NCBI RefSeq assembly: GCF_049889055.1
Contig: NZ_JBLTWO010000002.1
Coordinates: forward strand, 248,001-312,000
Source of the DNA: Rhizorhabdus sp049889055
GTDB lineage: Bacteria > Pseudomonadota > Alphaproteobacteria > Sphingomonadales > Sphingomonadaceae
DNA length: 64,000 bases
Direction of reading: 5' to 3'
Shown: in pieces, positions 8,411-17,279 of the stretch
Position numbering within the stretch: the first letter of the stretch is position 1
Layout of the letters: the number at the start of each line of letters is the position of its first letter
Translations under genes and position numbers: made by a program
Notes under the pieces: model-generated
Database searches by the model: none
Seen by the model: only the letters and a program-made list of their open reading frames with translations
What the model was told of the DNA's origin: nothing

Positions 8411-9075
8411 GACAATTTCTCCAGCAGCGCCTTGGCGGCGGCGGTTTCAGCTTCCTGTTTCGAACTGCCTTCGGCGCTGGCCTCGGCCTTGCCGGCGATC
8501 GAAACGGTGACGGTGAAGCGGGGCGCATGATGCGGCCCGCTCCGGTTGCCCATGGTATAGACGGGCGGCTTGCAGCGATGGGACGCGGCCCATTCCTGCA
8601 GCGCGGACTTGGGATGTTTGGGGGCCTGCGCCTGGCCGGTGACATGGCCGGACCAGGCCGATCGGACAAAGCGCTGGGCCGTGTCGAGTCCGGCTTCGAG
8701 ATAGAGCGCGCCGATCAGCGCCTCGACGACGTCGCCGACGACATTGTCGCTCTGCGCCGCGCCGTCGTCGCGTGCCTGTTTGCCGAGCAGCATATGCGTG
8801 TTGACGCCGATCTCGCGCCCTACCTCGGCGCAGACCTCGCGGCTGACCAGCGTGTTGAAGCGCCGCGAGAGCTTGCCTTCCGGCTCGTCGCCGTAGAGCT
8901 CGTACAGCCAGGTCGCGGTGATCAGGCCCAGCACGCGGTCGCCCAGGAATTCGAGCCGCTCATAATGGACAGGCCCATAGCTGCCATGGGTCAGCGCGCG
9001 CCGGAACATCGCCAGGTCGCGGGGGACGTGGCCGAGAGCGCTTTCCACCCAGCGGCGAAGTTCGTCATCGTGCAT
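8407..9075 (-). CDS. rnc: ribonuclease III
   Basis: Double-strand-specific endoribonuclease for rRNA and mRNA processing. The signature ERLEFLGDRVLGLI and the second acidic motif DVVEALIGALYLEAG carry the Mg-binding residues, and a dsRNA-binding domain occupies the C-terminal third (PKSALQEWAASH to EAETAAAKALLEKL). I chose the ATG at 9075 (MHDDELRRW, AAGG about 9 bp upstream), giving 222 residues, close to E. coli (226). An ATG 27 bp upstream is possible. Confidence 0.96.
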   Translation of the reverse strand: MHDDELRRWVESALGHVPRDLAMFRRALTHGSYGPVHYERLEFLGDRVLGLITATWLYELYGDEPEGKLSRRFNTLVSREVCAEVGREIGVNTHMLLGKQARDDGAAQSDNVVGDVVEALIGALYLEAGLDTAQRFVRSAWSGHVTGQAQAPKHPKSALQEWAASHRCKPPVYTMGNRSGPHHAPRFTVTVSIAGKAEASAEGSSKQEAETAAAKALLEKLS

Positions 9076-9196
9076 CAGGCGCGCCTTAAGCCCTGATCGC
9101 ATTTGGTGGAAGCGCTTTAGGTGAAGAGGCACAGCCCCAGCGCGTCGGGATCGCCTCGGTATTGCCTCGCATGTGCCGCCGGGGCACAATCGGGTT

Positions 9197-9376
9197 ATGG
9201 GTGATGTCGTCAATCTCAACAAGCTTCGCAAAGCGAAAGCGCGGGTCGAGGCAAAGGTTCAGGCGGAGGCGAACCGTGCGAAATTCGGCCGGACGAAGGC
9301 TGAGCGCAAGCGTGACGAGAAAGAGCGCGCGATCCTGATGAGGAAGGTCGAGGGGGCGAAGCTGGACGACGACTGA
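9197..9376 (+). CDS. DUF4169-like small basic protein
   Basis: 59-residue, highly charged protein (MGDVVNLNKLRKAKARVEAK, then AKFGRTKAERKRDEKER) predicted to be mostly helical. The N-terminus and the FGRTKAE motif match DUF4169 as I know it from alphaproteobacteria. It may bind nucleic acid given its Lys/Arg content, but this is a guess. A longer reading from a GTG at 9173 is possible. It is divergent from rnc and convergent with the next small gene. Confidence 0.7.
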   Translation: MGDVVNLNKLRKAKARVEAKVQAEANRAKFGRTKAERKRDEKERAILMRKVEGAKLDDD

Positions 9377-9384
9377 GCCTTGGC

Positions 9385-9663
9385 TCAGCGCGTCATCGCC
9401 ATCATCGAGATCAGGGCCGCGGCCATCCCGCCCCACAGCAGGACGGCCGTCCCGATGAACTTCGCCAGCGCACGATGGCGGGCGACCGGATCGGTGATGA
9501 ACCCGTCAGCCGTCCGCTCGGCAAGCATCTGCTGCAGCGCATGGGCGGGAGAGGGGACATGTTCTGCGGTGGCGTCGGCCGAGAAGCGCACGACCTTGCC
9601 CTTCACGCGCCGCTCCTTGAAGGGAGCGGGATCCTGCACGGTCTTGCGGTTGAAATAGGCCAT
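9385..9663 (-). CDS. small single-helix membrane protein after fliS
   Basis: 92 residues, unrecognised. A basic N-terminus (MAYFNRKTVQDPAPFKERRVKGKVVRF) is followed by a helical middle and one C-terminal membrane helix (FIGTAVLLWGGMAAALISMMAM). AGGAG lies 7 bp before the ATG. It is 55 bp downstream of fliS on the same strand, so it may belong to the flagellar transcript, but nothing in the protein shows a flagellar role. Confidence 0.7.
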   Translation of the reverse strand: MAYFNRKTVQDPAPFKERRVKGKVVRFSADATAEHVPSPAHALQQMLAERTADGFITDPVARHRALAKFIGTAVLLWGGMAAALISMMAMTR

Positions 9664-9718
9664 CTCGGTCTCCTGACCAGGGTAATCTGCCCCGGTCGGG
9701 GTTAACGCCGGGTAAAGA

Positions 9719-10117
9719 TCAGCCGATCTGTTCCCACGCCTCGACGATGTCCTTGAGCAGCAGGCCGGCGCGCTCGACCGCCTCGGGATCGTGGCTGCGG
9801 CCGCCGAGCTGGACCAGCCGACGCGCTTCGCGATAGATGCGCGCCAGGTTGAGCGCGATCTCACCGCCGTTGCGGAAGTCGAGGCTGGTTTCGAGAGCGA
9901 GCAGGATATTCGACGCGCGGGCCTGCTTGTCGATGATCTTCGCGCGGTTGCCGACGCGCTGCGCCGCGACCATGATCTCGAGCGCCTTGGTCAGCTCCTC
10001 GAAGAGAATGCCGATCAATTGATGGGGCGTCGCCGCGAGTACGCGTGCTTCGATGTCGACGTTCTGATAGGCCATCTTTGCGCCGCCCGTGGCGCCGTAA
10101 CCGTTACTCATATACAT
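9719..10117 (-). CDS. fliS: flagellar export chaperone FliS
   Basis: Cytosolic chaperone that holds flagellin unpolymerised before export. The 132 residues include the family pattern YQNVDIEARVLAATPHQLIGILFEELTKAL and the helical C-terminus with DIVEAWEQI. The start (MYMSNGYGATG) has GAGGG about 9 bp upstream; a second ATG lies two codons in. It sits 33 bp after fliD, the usual fliD-fliS order. Flagellin itself is not in the window. Confidence 0.93.
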   Translation of the reverse strand: MYMSNGYGATGGAKMAYQNVDIEARVLAATPHQLIGILFEELTKALEIMVAAQRVGNRAKIIDKQARASNILLALETSLDFRNGGEIALNLARIYREARRLVQLGGRSHDPEAVERAGLLLKDIVEAWEQIG

Positions 10118-10149
10118 GCTTCAGCCCTCTTGATCGCGGGGTTTCCAGC

Positions 10150-11781
10150 TTAACTGCTGCTGTCGTTCGTCCACAGCTTGATCTGCTGCGTCAGATAGTT
10201 CTGGGTCGAGGTGAGGGCGAACAGCGACGACTGCATGCGCGTATATTGCGCGGTCAGCTGCGCCCGATAGGCAGTGTCCTTGGTGGTCAACTTCTCCTTG
10301 TCGTCGGCGATCGCTGCTTTCTCGCTTTCAAGCCGGCTCTGTGACGCCGTCAGCTGTCCCGACGAGGCAGTAAGCTCGGTCTTGATCGCGTCGAGCGCGC
10401 CCTGCAGCCCGCTGTCGATCGTGATCGTCGCGGTGCTGACCGATCCGAGAATGTCGAAAGACAGACCATAGGCTGCCGAGGTGAAGGAGGCCTGGACCCC
10501 GGTGGCACCGAGCGGCAGGGTGAAGCCCCCGTTGAGCGTGGCCGAGGCCGCCGAGGAACTCGTGCCCGGGCTTGCGTTCGTCACGGTGTACACGCCGCCC
10601 TTGGTCTTGCCGACGGCGCTGGTGATCTGGATCAGCGGATTGTCGCTGCGCTGGCTGGGGTTGAACATTGCTTCGACTGCGGACGGATTGCTCGACATGA
10701 TCGAAGCCAGCCGGCCGGTGTCGAGGGTGAGGCTGCCGTCGCGATTGGTCGACACGCCGATTTCGGCGAGGGTCGTCGGGCTGCCGTCGGTGGCGTAGGT
10801 CAGTCGGGTCGAGGTGAGCGAGCTCAGCCGCTGGACGAGCGACCGGATGCCGGTGTCGCTACGCAGCGATCCGTCGGTCCCGGTCATCGTGCGCAAGGTG
10901 GTGCGCATCTCGTTGAACGCATCGACAAAGTCTGTGACGGCCTGCTTGATCGCATCGACCGGTTGGGTCGATCCGATCGTGATGGTGGTTCCGGGCGACG
11001 CCGACATAAGGTCGAGCTTCACGCCCTCGATCACGTCGGTGATCGAGTTCGTCGCCTTGCTGACCGCGACGCCGTCGACGATCAGTTCGGCATTTTGTGC
11101 AGCCTGCTGCAGAGTCAGCCCGGTGATGGCATCGGGATCATAGGTGGCTGGATCATAAGCGAAGCGATCGAGTTCACCCGCCGTTCCGCTCGTCATCTTG
11201 AGCGAGAAGGCATTGGCCGAACCGGTCGCACCCTTGACGACGAGGCGCGCGCCGCTTGCATCGGTGACGATGCTGGCCGAAACACCCAGCCCACTGTCCT
11301 TGATCGCCTTGGCAAGCCCGGCGAGCGTGTTGTTGGTCGAATCGATCGTGATCGTCTTGGTCTGGCTGCCGACCTTGAGCTCGAGCGTGCCGGTGCCGAC
11401 CGCGCTCGATGCCCCGGTCAGCGGGGCTGCCGTCATGGTCTGCGCCATGGCGAGTTTTTCGACCCGCACCGAAGCCGACAGACCGTTGAGCCGTGCGCCA
11501 GCCTGCGCCGACGCCTGAAGTACCGATGTGTTCGAGCTGGTCGGCTGGGTGTAGAGCGTACCGCCGGATATCAGCGTCGAAAGCGAAGTGGAAAAGGCGT
11601 TGATCGAGCTGATCGCGCTGGCGAGGTCGGAGATCTTGGCGGTGTTGGCGGTTTCCCGCGCGGTCAAAATCTTCTGCTTGTCCGAGATCGCCGCCGTGGC
11701 CAGCTGATCCACCAGCGACGCGGTGTCGATGCTGGACGCGCCCAGCGAGGTAAGGATCGTTGAACCGACCGAGCTAACCAT
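10150..11781 (-). CDS. fliD: flagellar filament cap protein FliD
   Basis: Forms the cap at the filament tip that guides flagellin folding. The N-terminal FliD domain begins near residue 8 (ILTSLGASSIDTASLVDQL). Middle features include LNGLSASVRVEKLAMAQT and SLKMTSGTAG; the C-terminal coiled coil (SRLESEKAAIADDKEKLTTKDTAYRAQLTAQYTRMQ) ends LTSTQNYLTQQIKLW. Length 543 is within the family range. Low Cys content and many Ser/Thr/Ala are typical of exported axial proteins. Confidence 0.95.
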   Translation of the reverse strand: MVSSVGSTILTSLGASSIDTASLVDQLATAAISDKQKILTARETANTAKISDLASAISSINAFSTSLSTLISGGTLYTQPTSSNTSVLQASAQAGARLNGLSASVRVEKLAMAQTMTAAPLTGASSAVGTGTLELKVGSQTKTITIDSTNNTLAGLAKAIKDSGLGVSASIVTDASGARLVVKGATGSANAFSLKMTSGTAGELDRFAYDPATYDPDAITGLTLQQAAQNAELIVDGVAVSKATNSITDVIEGVKLDLMSASPGTTITIGSTQPVDAIKQAVTDFVDAFNEMRTTLRTMTGTDGSLRSDTGIRSLVQRLSSLTSTRLTYATDGSPTTLAEIGVSTNRDGSLTLDTGRLASIMSSNPSAVEAMFNPSQRSDNPLIQITSAVGKTKGGVYTVTNASPGTSSSAASATLNGGFTLPLGATGVQASFTSAAYGLSFDILGSVSTATITIDSGLQGALDAIKTELTASSGQLTASQSRLESEKAAIADDKEKLTTKDTAYRAQLTAQYTRMQSSLFALTSTQNYLTQQIKLWTNDSSS

Positions 11782-11831
11782 TTCTCTTCACCACCTCGCT
11801 ATGGGCTGTAACGACCTGTCGGGTGGAGGTT

Positions 11832-11857
11832 TTAGCGGCTCAATCCCTTTAATTTTC
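11832..11857 (-). promoter_or_regulatory. possible sigma-28 (FliA-type) promoter upstream of fliD
   Basis: On the minus strand GCCGCTAA (11839-11832) matches 7 of 8 positions of the flagellar sigma-28 -10 element GCCGATAA. GAAA (11857-11854) lies 14 nt upstream where TAAA at 15 nt is expected. It is about 50 bp before the fliD start, the right place for a late flagellar promoter. The -35 match is imperfect and I do not know that this organism has FliA. Confidence 0.3.
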
Positions 11858-11900
11858 CTAACGGGCGCTAACCATGTCCCGGCGTTGAGCTTATGCGGGG

Positions 11901-13040
11901 TCAGCCGATCTTGCGGCCTTCCTCGTCGAACCGGGCGCCCGCGGGCACGTCGACATCGGGCTGGACGATGCCTTCTGCCATCGCCCGGTCGAGGTTGAAG
12001 ACGAAGGCGAGAATGGCGGCAACCGCGATGAACAAGTCTTCCCGGATCATCTGACCCGATCGGCTCGTATAATAGATGGCACGCGCCAGTTGCGGATAGG
12101 ACAGCAGCGGCACGGCATTCTCGGTCGCGAGCTCCCTGATTGCCTGTGCGGTCGCGCCGCGTCCCCGCGCGAGAACGACGGGGGCTGCATCGAAACCGGG
12201 CCGATAACGCAGCGCAACCGCGAAATGGGTCGGATTGGTCAGGACGACGGTGGAATCGATGACCGCCTTGCGCGCCGATCCCTTGGCAGCCTGCATCTGC
12301 TTCGACCGGATCGCGGCTTTCATCTCGGGCGAGCCTTCGGCCTGCTTGCCCTCCTCCTTGATCTCCTGCTTCGACATGCGCAGCCGCTTGGCGCGCTGGA
12401 AGATCTGCGCAGGAATGTCTGCGCCGGCGACGATTGCCAGGGCCATCGTCATCACCAGCACCGCGAAGGTGAAAGATGAGCCAAGTTCGTCGAGCGCGGT
12501 TCGCAGATCCTGCCGACCGAGCGTCACGATGCTCGCGATCTGGTCCATCAGCAGCCAATAGCCGACCGCGCCGAGGACAAGGATCTTGAGCAGGGCCTTG
12601 CCCAGCTCGATGAGGCCCTGCGTGCCGAACATCCGCTTCAGGCCGGCGGCGGGGTTGAGCTTGTTCGCCTTGAACCCGAGCGCCGACCAGCGAAAGCCGA
12701 GCGATCCCAGGAGCGCAGGTGCGGCGATAGCAGCGGCGAGGGTGAGGCCGAGCAGGACCACCAGCGGCAGCGCCACCGTCACGACGAGCGACAAGAAGGC
12801 CGAGAGCGGGTCGAAGCGTTCGAGCGAGCCGGCGTCGAAGGACAGGCCATTGGCGAGCATTTGCCTCAGCGACCCGATCGTCCAGGGACCCGCCATGGCG
12901 ATCCATGCCGCCCCGACGATCATCACCAGCGCAGTACCCAGTTCGCGGGATTGGAGGACGTCGCCCTTTTCTTCCGCGTCCTTCTGCCGCTTGGCTGTCG
13001 GGGCTTCTGTCTTTTCGTCGTCCTCGGGACCGTCGGCCAT
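11901..13040 (-). CDS. flhB: flagellar type III export protein FlhB
   Basis: Inner-membrane component of the flagellar export gate that switches substrate class. A charged N-terminus (DDEKTEAPTAKRQKDAEEKGDV) is followed by four membrane segments. The cytoplasmic domain has MSKQEIKEEGKQAEGSPEMKAAIR and the autocleavage site NPTH in TNPTHFAVALRY (about residue 270). Length 379 fits. It starts 3 bp after the fliR stop, so it is co-transcribed with fliPQR. Confidence 0.96.
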   Translation of the reverse strand: MADGPEDDEKTEAPTAKRQKDAEEKGDVLQSRELGTALVMIVGAAWIAMAGPWTIGSLRQMLANGLSFDAGSLERFDPLSAFLSLVVTVALPLVVLLGLTLAAAIAAPALLGSLGFRWSALGFKANKLNPAAGLKRMFGTQGLIELGKALLKILVLGAVGYWLLMDQIASIVTLGRQDLRTALDELGSSFTFAVLVMTMALAIVAGADIPAQIFQRAKRLRMSKQEIKEEGKQAEGSPEMKAAIRSKQMQAAKGSARKAVIDSTVVLTNPTHFAVALRYRPGFDAAPVVLARGRGATAQAIRELATENAVPLLSYPQLARAIYYTSRSGQMIREDLFIAVAAILAFVFNLDRAMAEGIVQPDVDVPAGARFDEEGRKIG

Positions 13041-13043
13041 CGC

Positions 13044-13826
13044 CTATTTCCCTGCCGCGAGCATGCGCGCCTCGGCCAGACCACGCTGGAGCGAGGAGGC
13101 GATACCGTCGGCCATGACCGGCGAGGCGATGGCGATCAGGACTATCCCGGCCATCAGCGTCGCGGGGAGACCTACCGCAAAGATGTTCATCTGCGGTGCC
13201 GAGCGCGCGAGCATCGCCATGACCAGCTGGACGAGAATGATCGCGAAACCGACGGGCAGGGCGATCGCAAGCCCCGCCGAAAACAGCTCTCCGCCGAACA
13301 GCACGAGGCCCTGTATGCTGCTGCCGCTAAGGCCGCCCTGGCCAGGCGGCAGCGCCTGGTAGCTCTCGACGATGATCGCCGCGAGCTGAAGGTGGCCGCC
13401 GGTCGCGAGGAACAGGAACATCGCCAGCAGCGAGAGAAATTGCGACACGGCCGGCGAGGTGGCGCCCGTCGCCGGATCCATCATTGCCGCGAAGCCGAGG
13501 CCCATGGCGTTGCTGACGACTTCACCCGCCAGCAGCGCGGTCGAGAAGCCGATCTGCACAGCAAAACCAAGAGCGAGTCCGATCAGCGCCTCGCCCGCAA
13601 CGAGGAACACGCCGTCGATGCTCACGATCCCGCCGAGGGGCATGACGAAGGGCGTGTTCGCGAAGGCGGGTATGCCGAGCGCAAGCGCGACGACCGCGCG
13701 GACCTGTACCGGCACCTGCGGCGCGCCGAAGACCGGGGCGGCGATGAAGGCTGCGCCCGGCCTTATCATCGCGATCATCCACAGCCACAGCTGGGTTTCG
13801 ACCCCGGCCAGGCCCTGGGGTATCAC
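13044..13826 (-). CDS. fliR: flagellar biosynthetic protein FliR
   Basis: Polytopic export-gate protein that assembles with FliP and FliQ. Chosen start is the GTG at 13826 (VIPQGLAGVETQLWLWM), which overlaps the fliQ stop as GTGA and gives 260 residues, the standard length; the open frame further upstream runs through fliQ. Family features: RPGAAFIAAPVFG near the N-terminus, the conserved GEALIGLALGF and GEVVSNAMGLGFAAMMDP motifs, and several hydrophobic helices. Confidence 0.95.
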   Translation of the reverse strand: MIPQGLAGVETQLWLWMIAMIRPGAAFIAAPVFGAPQVPVQVRAVVALALGIPAFANTPFVMPLGGIVSIDGVFLVAGEALIGLALGFAVQIGFSTALLAGEVVSNAMGLGFAAMMDPATGATSPAVSQFLSLLAMFLFLATGGHLQLAAIIVESYQALPPGQGGLSGSSIQGLVLFGGELFSAGLAIALPVGFAIILVQLVMAMLARSAPQMNIFAVGLPATLMAGIVLIAIASPVMADGIASSLQRGLAEARMLAAGK

Positions 13827-14104
13827 CGCAGCATGTCCGGTATGCGGGCGAACAGCTCGCGGGTGAAATCGGCGAGCAGCATCAGCATGGCTCCGCCGAA
13901 GATGGCGAGGGCCGCCCCGACGACGATCAGCTTGGGGACGAAGCTGAGCGTCTGCTCGTTGATCGAGGTCGCGGCCTGGATCATGCCGAGGATGATGCCA
14001 ACGATCAGCGCGGGGATCAGGACGGGGGTCGAGATCAGCGCGAGCACCCACATCGCCTGCTGCGCGACGCCGATGAAATATTCGGGTGAGGCGGCGCTAT
14101 CCAT
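13823..14104 (-). CDS. fliQ: flagellar biosynthetic protein FliQ
   Basis: 93-residue export-gate subunit with two membrane helices (about residues 19-43 and 57-81). The conserved LIVGIILGMIQAATSINEQTLSFVPKL is clear. It lies between fliP (30 bp upstream) and fliR (4-bp overlap), the classic fliPQR order. Confidence 0.95.
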   Translation of the reverse strand: MDSAASPEYFIGVAQQAMWVLALISTPVLIPALIVGIILGMIQAATSINEQTLSFVPKLIVVGAALAIFGGAMLMLLADFTRELFARIPDMLR

Positions 14105-14134
14105 CGCGCTGCGCCATTTGGAAGGTTGCCGTCG

Positions 14135-14926
14135 TCATGTTGCGAAACTCGCCGCGAGCGAGCCCATGGTCAGTGCCCATCCATCAACAAGAACGAACAG
14201 TAATAGCTTGAAAGGCATGGAAATAATGGCCGGCGATAGCATCATCATACCGAGCGACATCAGCGTCGACGCGACCACCAGATCGATGATCAGGAAAGGC
14301 AGGAAGATCAGGAAGCCGATCTGGAAGGCCGTCTTCAGCTCGCTCGTGACGAAGGCCGGCAGCAGGATCGAGAAGGGAATGTCGGCGGGGCGGGCGAAGC
14401 GCGGGGCCTTGGCGAGATCGGCGAAGAGCTTGAGGTCGGTCTGGCGGGTCTGCAGGACCATGAAGCGATGGAGGACCGATCCGCTGCGCGTGATGGCATC
14501 CTCGATCGTAATCTGTCCGGCGCCATAGGGCTTGAAGGCGGTGGCGTTCATCTGGTCGATCGACGGCTTCATGATGAACAGCGACAGAAACAGCGCCAGC
14601 CCGACCAGCACCTGATTTGGCGGAGTCTGTTGCAGACCCAGCGCCTGGCGCAGCAGCGAGAGCACGATGATGATGCGGGTGAAGCTGGTCATCATCAGCA
14701 CCAGCGACGGCAGCACCGTCAGCAGGCTCATCAGGACCAGGATCTGAAGCGACAGCGACAATGGCCGGCCGTCGCTTGCGATCGTCGTCATCGCCCGGTC
14801 GAGCGCCCCGCTCTGCGCCGGGCCAGCGGTCGATGCCCAGGCCGGATCGCCCAGCAGGATGCCTGCGCCGACGGTCGCGGCGACGAGCAGAATCGTTCTG
14901 ATGGTAAAAAGGCCCCCGGCTTTCAT
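14135..14926 (-). CDS. fliP: flagellar biosynthetic protein FliP
   Basis: Core protein of the flagellar export channel. It has an N-terminal signal sequence (about residues 8-32, RTILLVAATVGAGILLGDPAWAS), as is usual for FliP. Conserved stretches are MSLLTVLPSLVLMMTSFTRIIIVLSLLRQALGLQQTPPNQVL, ADIPFSILLPAFVTSELKTAFQIGFLIFLPFLIIDLVVA and LSPAIISMPFKLLLFVLVDGW. Length 263. It is the first flagellar gene of the minus-strand run here. Confidence 0.96.
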   Translation of the reverse strand: MKAGGLFTIRTILLVAATVGAGILLGDPAWASTAGPAQSGALDRAMTTIASDGRPLSLSLQILVLMSLLTVLPSLVLMMTSFTRIIIVLSLLRQALGLQQTPPNQVLVGLALFLSLFIMKPSIDQMNATAFKPYGAGQITIEDAITRSGSVLHRFMVLQTRQTDLKLFADLAKAPRFARPADIPFSILLPAFVTSELKTAFQIGFLIFLPFLIIDLVVASTLMSLGMMMLSPAIISMPFKLLLFVLVDGWALTMGSLAASFAT

Positions 14927-14981
14927 GGACGGGTTTCAGCACTTGGCGGCGGTAACATCAAGGGGCCTCCCATGTCGGCGG

Positions 14982-17150
14982 TCACAGGAAGCTATAGGGG
15001 TCGACGTCGACCGCCACGCGGACGCCACGCGGCCATTCGAGGCTACCCAGCCAGTCGCGGATGACCTGCTGCACGTCCAGCGTCCGGCGCGCATGGACGA
15101 GCAGGCGCTGCCTGTGGCGCCCGCGCAGCATCGCCAGCGGGGCGGGGGCGGGGCCATAGACCTGCATGCCCTCCACGGCCGGCGAGGTGCGGCCGATCAG
15201 CCGCGCGGTGGTGACGGCCTCGTCGAGCTTCTCCGATGAGATGATGATCGCGGCATAGCGGCCGAAGGGCGGAGCATTGGCCATCCGGCGCGCCTCCGTC
15301 TCTGCGTCGTAGAAGCTCTGGGGGTCGCCCGACAGCAGCGCCTGGATGACGGGCGCCTTGGGCGAGTGGGTCTGGATATACACATGGCCCGGCTTCTCGC
15401 CGCGCCCCGCGCGCCCGGAGACCTGCGCGATCTGCTGGAAGCTGCGCTCGGCCGCGCGCAGGTCGCCACCCGACAGGCCCAGATCGGCATCGATCACGCC
15501 GACGAGGGTCAGCTCGGGGAAATGATAGCCTTTGGTGACCAACTGGGTGCCGACGACGACGTCGATCTCGCCGGCCTCCATCCGCTCGACGAACTCGGCC
15601 GCCTTGGCGGGGGTCGAGAGCGTGTCCGAGGTGGCGATGGCGATGCGCGCTTCGGGGAAGAGCATCTTCACCTCGTCGGCGATGCGCTCGACGCCGGGAC
15701 CGCAGGCGACCAGGCTGTCCTCGTCCTTGCACTCGGGACATGCCGCTGGAGGCGCCATGACATGGCCGCAATGGTGGCATTGCAATCGACCGAGCAGGCG
15801 ATGCTCGACCATCCAGGCGGTGCAATTGGGGCATTGGAAGCGGTGGCCGCAGGTGCGGCACAGCGTCAGCGGCGCATAGCCCCGCCGGTTAAGGAAGAGC
15901 AGGCTCTGCTCCTTGCGTTCGAGCCGATCCGACAGGGCGCGCACCAGCGACGGCGCGATCCAGCGGCCGCGCGGCGGCGGATCGCTGAGCAGGTCGATCG
16001 CCTCGATTGTCGGCAGCTCTGCCACGCCGTGGCGCGAGGTCAGCTTGAGCTCGGTGTAGCGCCCGATCGCGGCCTGCTGCCGCGTCTCGATCGCCGGTGT
16101 CGCCGAGGCCAGCACGATCGGGATCGCCTCCAGCTTGGCGCGCATCACCGCGACGTCGCGCGCATGGTAGAGGACGCCGTCTTCCTGCTTGAAGCTGGTT
16201 TCATGCGCTTCGTCGACGACGATCAGACCGAGATTGCGATAGGGCAGAAACAAGGCCGAGCGGGCGCCGACGACGACGCGCGCCTCGCCGCGCGATATGG
16301 CGCGCCACGCACGGCGCCGCTGCGACTGGCGGAGTTCGCTATGCCAGGCGACCGGCAGATGGCCGAAACGCGCCTCGAACCGCTTGAGGAAGGGCTCGGT
16401 CAGCGCGATCTCGGGCAGCAGGACCAGCGTCTGCCGGTCCTGGCGCAGCGCGGCGGCGATTGCTTCGAAATAGACCTCGGTCTTGCCCGAGCCGGTAATG
16501 CCGTCGAGCAGGAAGGGGTGGAAGTCCTCCGTGATCACGGCGTCGGACAGCGTACCCGCCGCCAGCTGCTGTTCGTCGGACAGATTCGGCGGAGCGTGGT
16601 CCGGGTCGGGTACGGGCCAGGGCGTATCGATCGATACCTCGACCGCCTCGATCGCGCCGGTCTTGACGAGGCCGCGTATCACCGCATCAGACACATCGGC
16701 GATGGTGGCCAGTTCGCGGATCAGCCCCTGCCGCTGACCGATGCGGTCGAGCGCCTGTTCGCGCTGCGGCGTCATCCGGTCGGGCCGCTCGCCGGTCGCG
16801 CGATATTCGGTGATCGTCCGAGCCCCGTCGAGCGCGCTGGACGACGGCAGCGCCATGCGCAGCACCGCGCCGGGCGGCGCCAGATAATAGTCCGACGTCC
16901 ACTCGATCAGCCGGCGCAGCGGTGCTGCGATCGGCGGTACGTCATAGACGCCGAGCAGCGGTCGCAGGCGATTGTCGCCGACCTGGTCGTGCGAGGGCAG
17001 GCTTTCCTCTTCCCACACGACCCCGACCAGCTGGCGCGGGCCGAGCGGCGCCAGCACGATGCTGCCCGGTTCGACCACATGTTCGCGGTCCGCGCGATAA
17101 TCGAGCGGGCCGAGGGCGGGGTTGAGCAGGAGGACATGGGCACGGGCCAT
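14982..17150 (-). CDS. priA: primosomal replication restart helicase PriA
   Basis: 3'-5' helicase that reloads the replisome at stalled forks. The helicase core has Walker A GITGSGKTEVYF, DEAH box VVDEAHETS and RAGRGEKPG. Between the helicase lobes are eight zinc-binding cysteines (CRTCGHRFQCPNC and CHHC, CPEC). Starting at the ATG 17150 gives 722 residues, near the usual 730; a TTG 36 bp upstream is a weaker option. Long open frames on the opposite strand are shadows. It is divergent from the transaldolase gene. Confidence 0.96.
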   Translation of the reverse strand: MARAHVLLLNPALGPLDYRADREHVVEPGSIVLAPLGPRQLVGVVWEEESLPSHDQVGDNRLRPLLGVYDVPPIAAPLRRLIEWTSDYYLAPPGAVLRMALPSSSALDGARTITEYRATGERPDRMTPQREQALDRIGQRQGLIRELATIADVSDAVIRGLVKTGAIEAVEVSIDTPWPVPDPDHAPPNLSDEQQLAAGTLSDAVITEDFHPFLLDGITGSGKTEVYFEAIAAALRQDRQTLVLLPEIALTEPFLKRFEARFGHLPVAWHSELRQSQRRRAWRAISRGEARVVVGARSALFLPYRNLGLIVVDEAHETSFKQEDGVLYHARDVAVMRAKLEAIPIVLASATPAIETRQQAAIGRYTELKLTSRHGVAELPTIEAIDLLSDPPPRGRWIAPSLVRALSDRLERKEQSLLFLNRRGYAPLTLCRTCGHRFQCPNCTAWMVEHRLLGRLQCHHCGHVMAPPAACPECKDEDSLVACGPGVERIADEVKMLFPEARIAIATSDTLSTPAKAAEFVERMEAGEIDVVVGTQLVTKGYHFPELTLVGVIDADLGLSGGDLRAAERSFQQIAQVSGRAGRGEKPGHVYIQTHSPKAPVIQALLSGDPQSFYDAETEARRMANAPPFGRYAAIIISSEKLDEAVTTARLIGRTSPAVEGMQVYGPAPAPLAMLRGRHRQRLLVHARRTLDVQQVIRDWLGSLEWPRGVRVAVDVDPYSFL

Positions 17151-17279
17151 GTCCGCGTGGATAGGGAGGTGTTGCGGGCCCTGCAATGGGAAGCCGGAAC
17201 GGTGGGAAGAGCTAGGCGGCGGCGGGGCGCATCGCTATAGGCGTCGGCAACATCCGCCTATCCAAAGGGATCCCGTTTC

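Noticed and set aside
15366..17240. A 624-codon plus-strand open frame inside priA
   Set aside because: Antisense to a clear PriA with helicase motifs and zinc cysteines; composition is low-quality and without domains.
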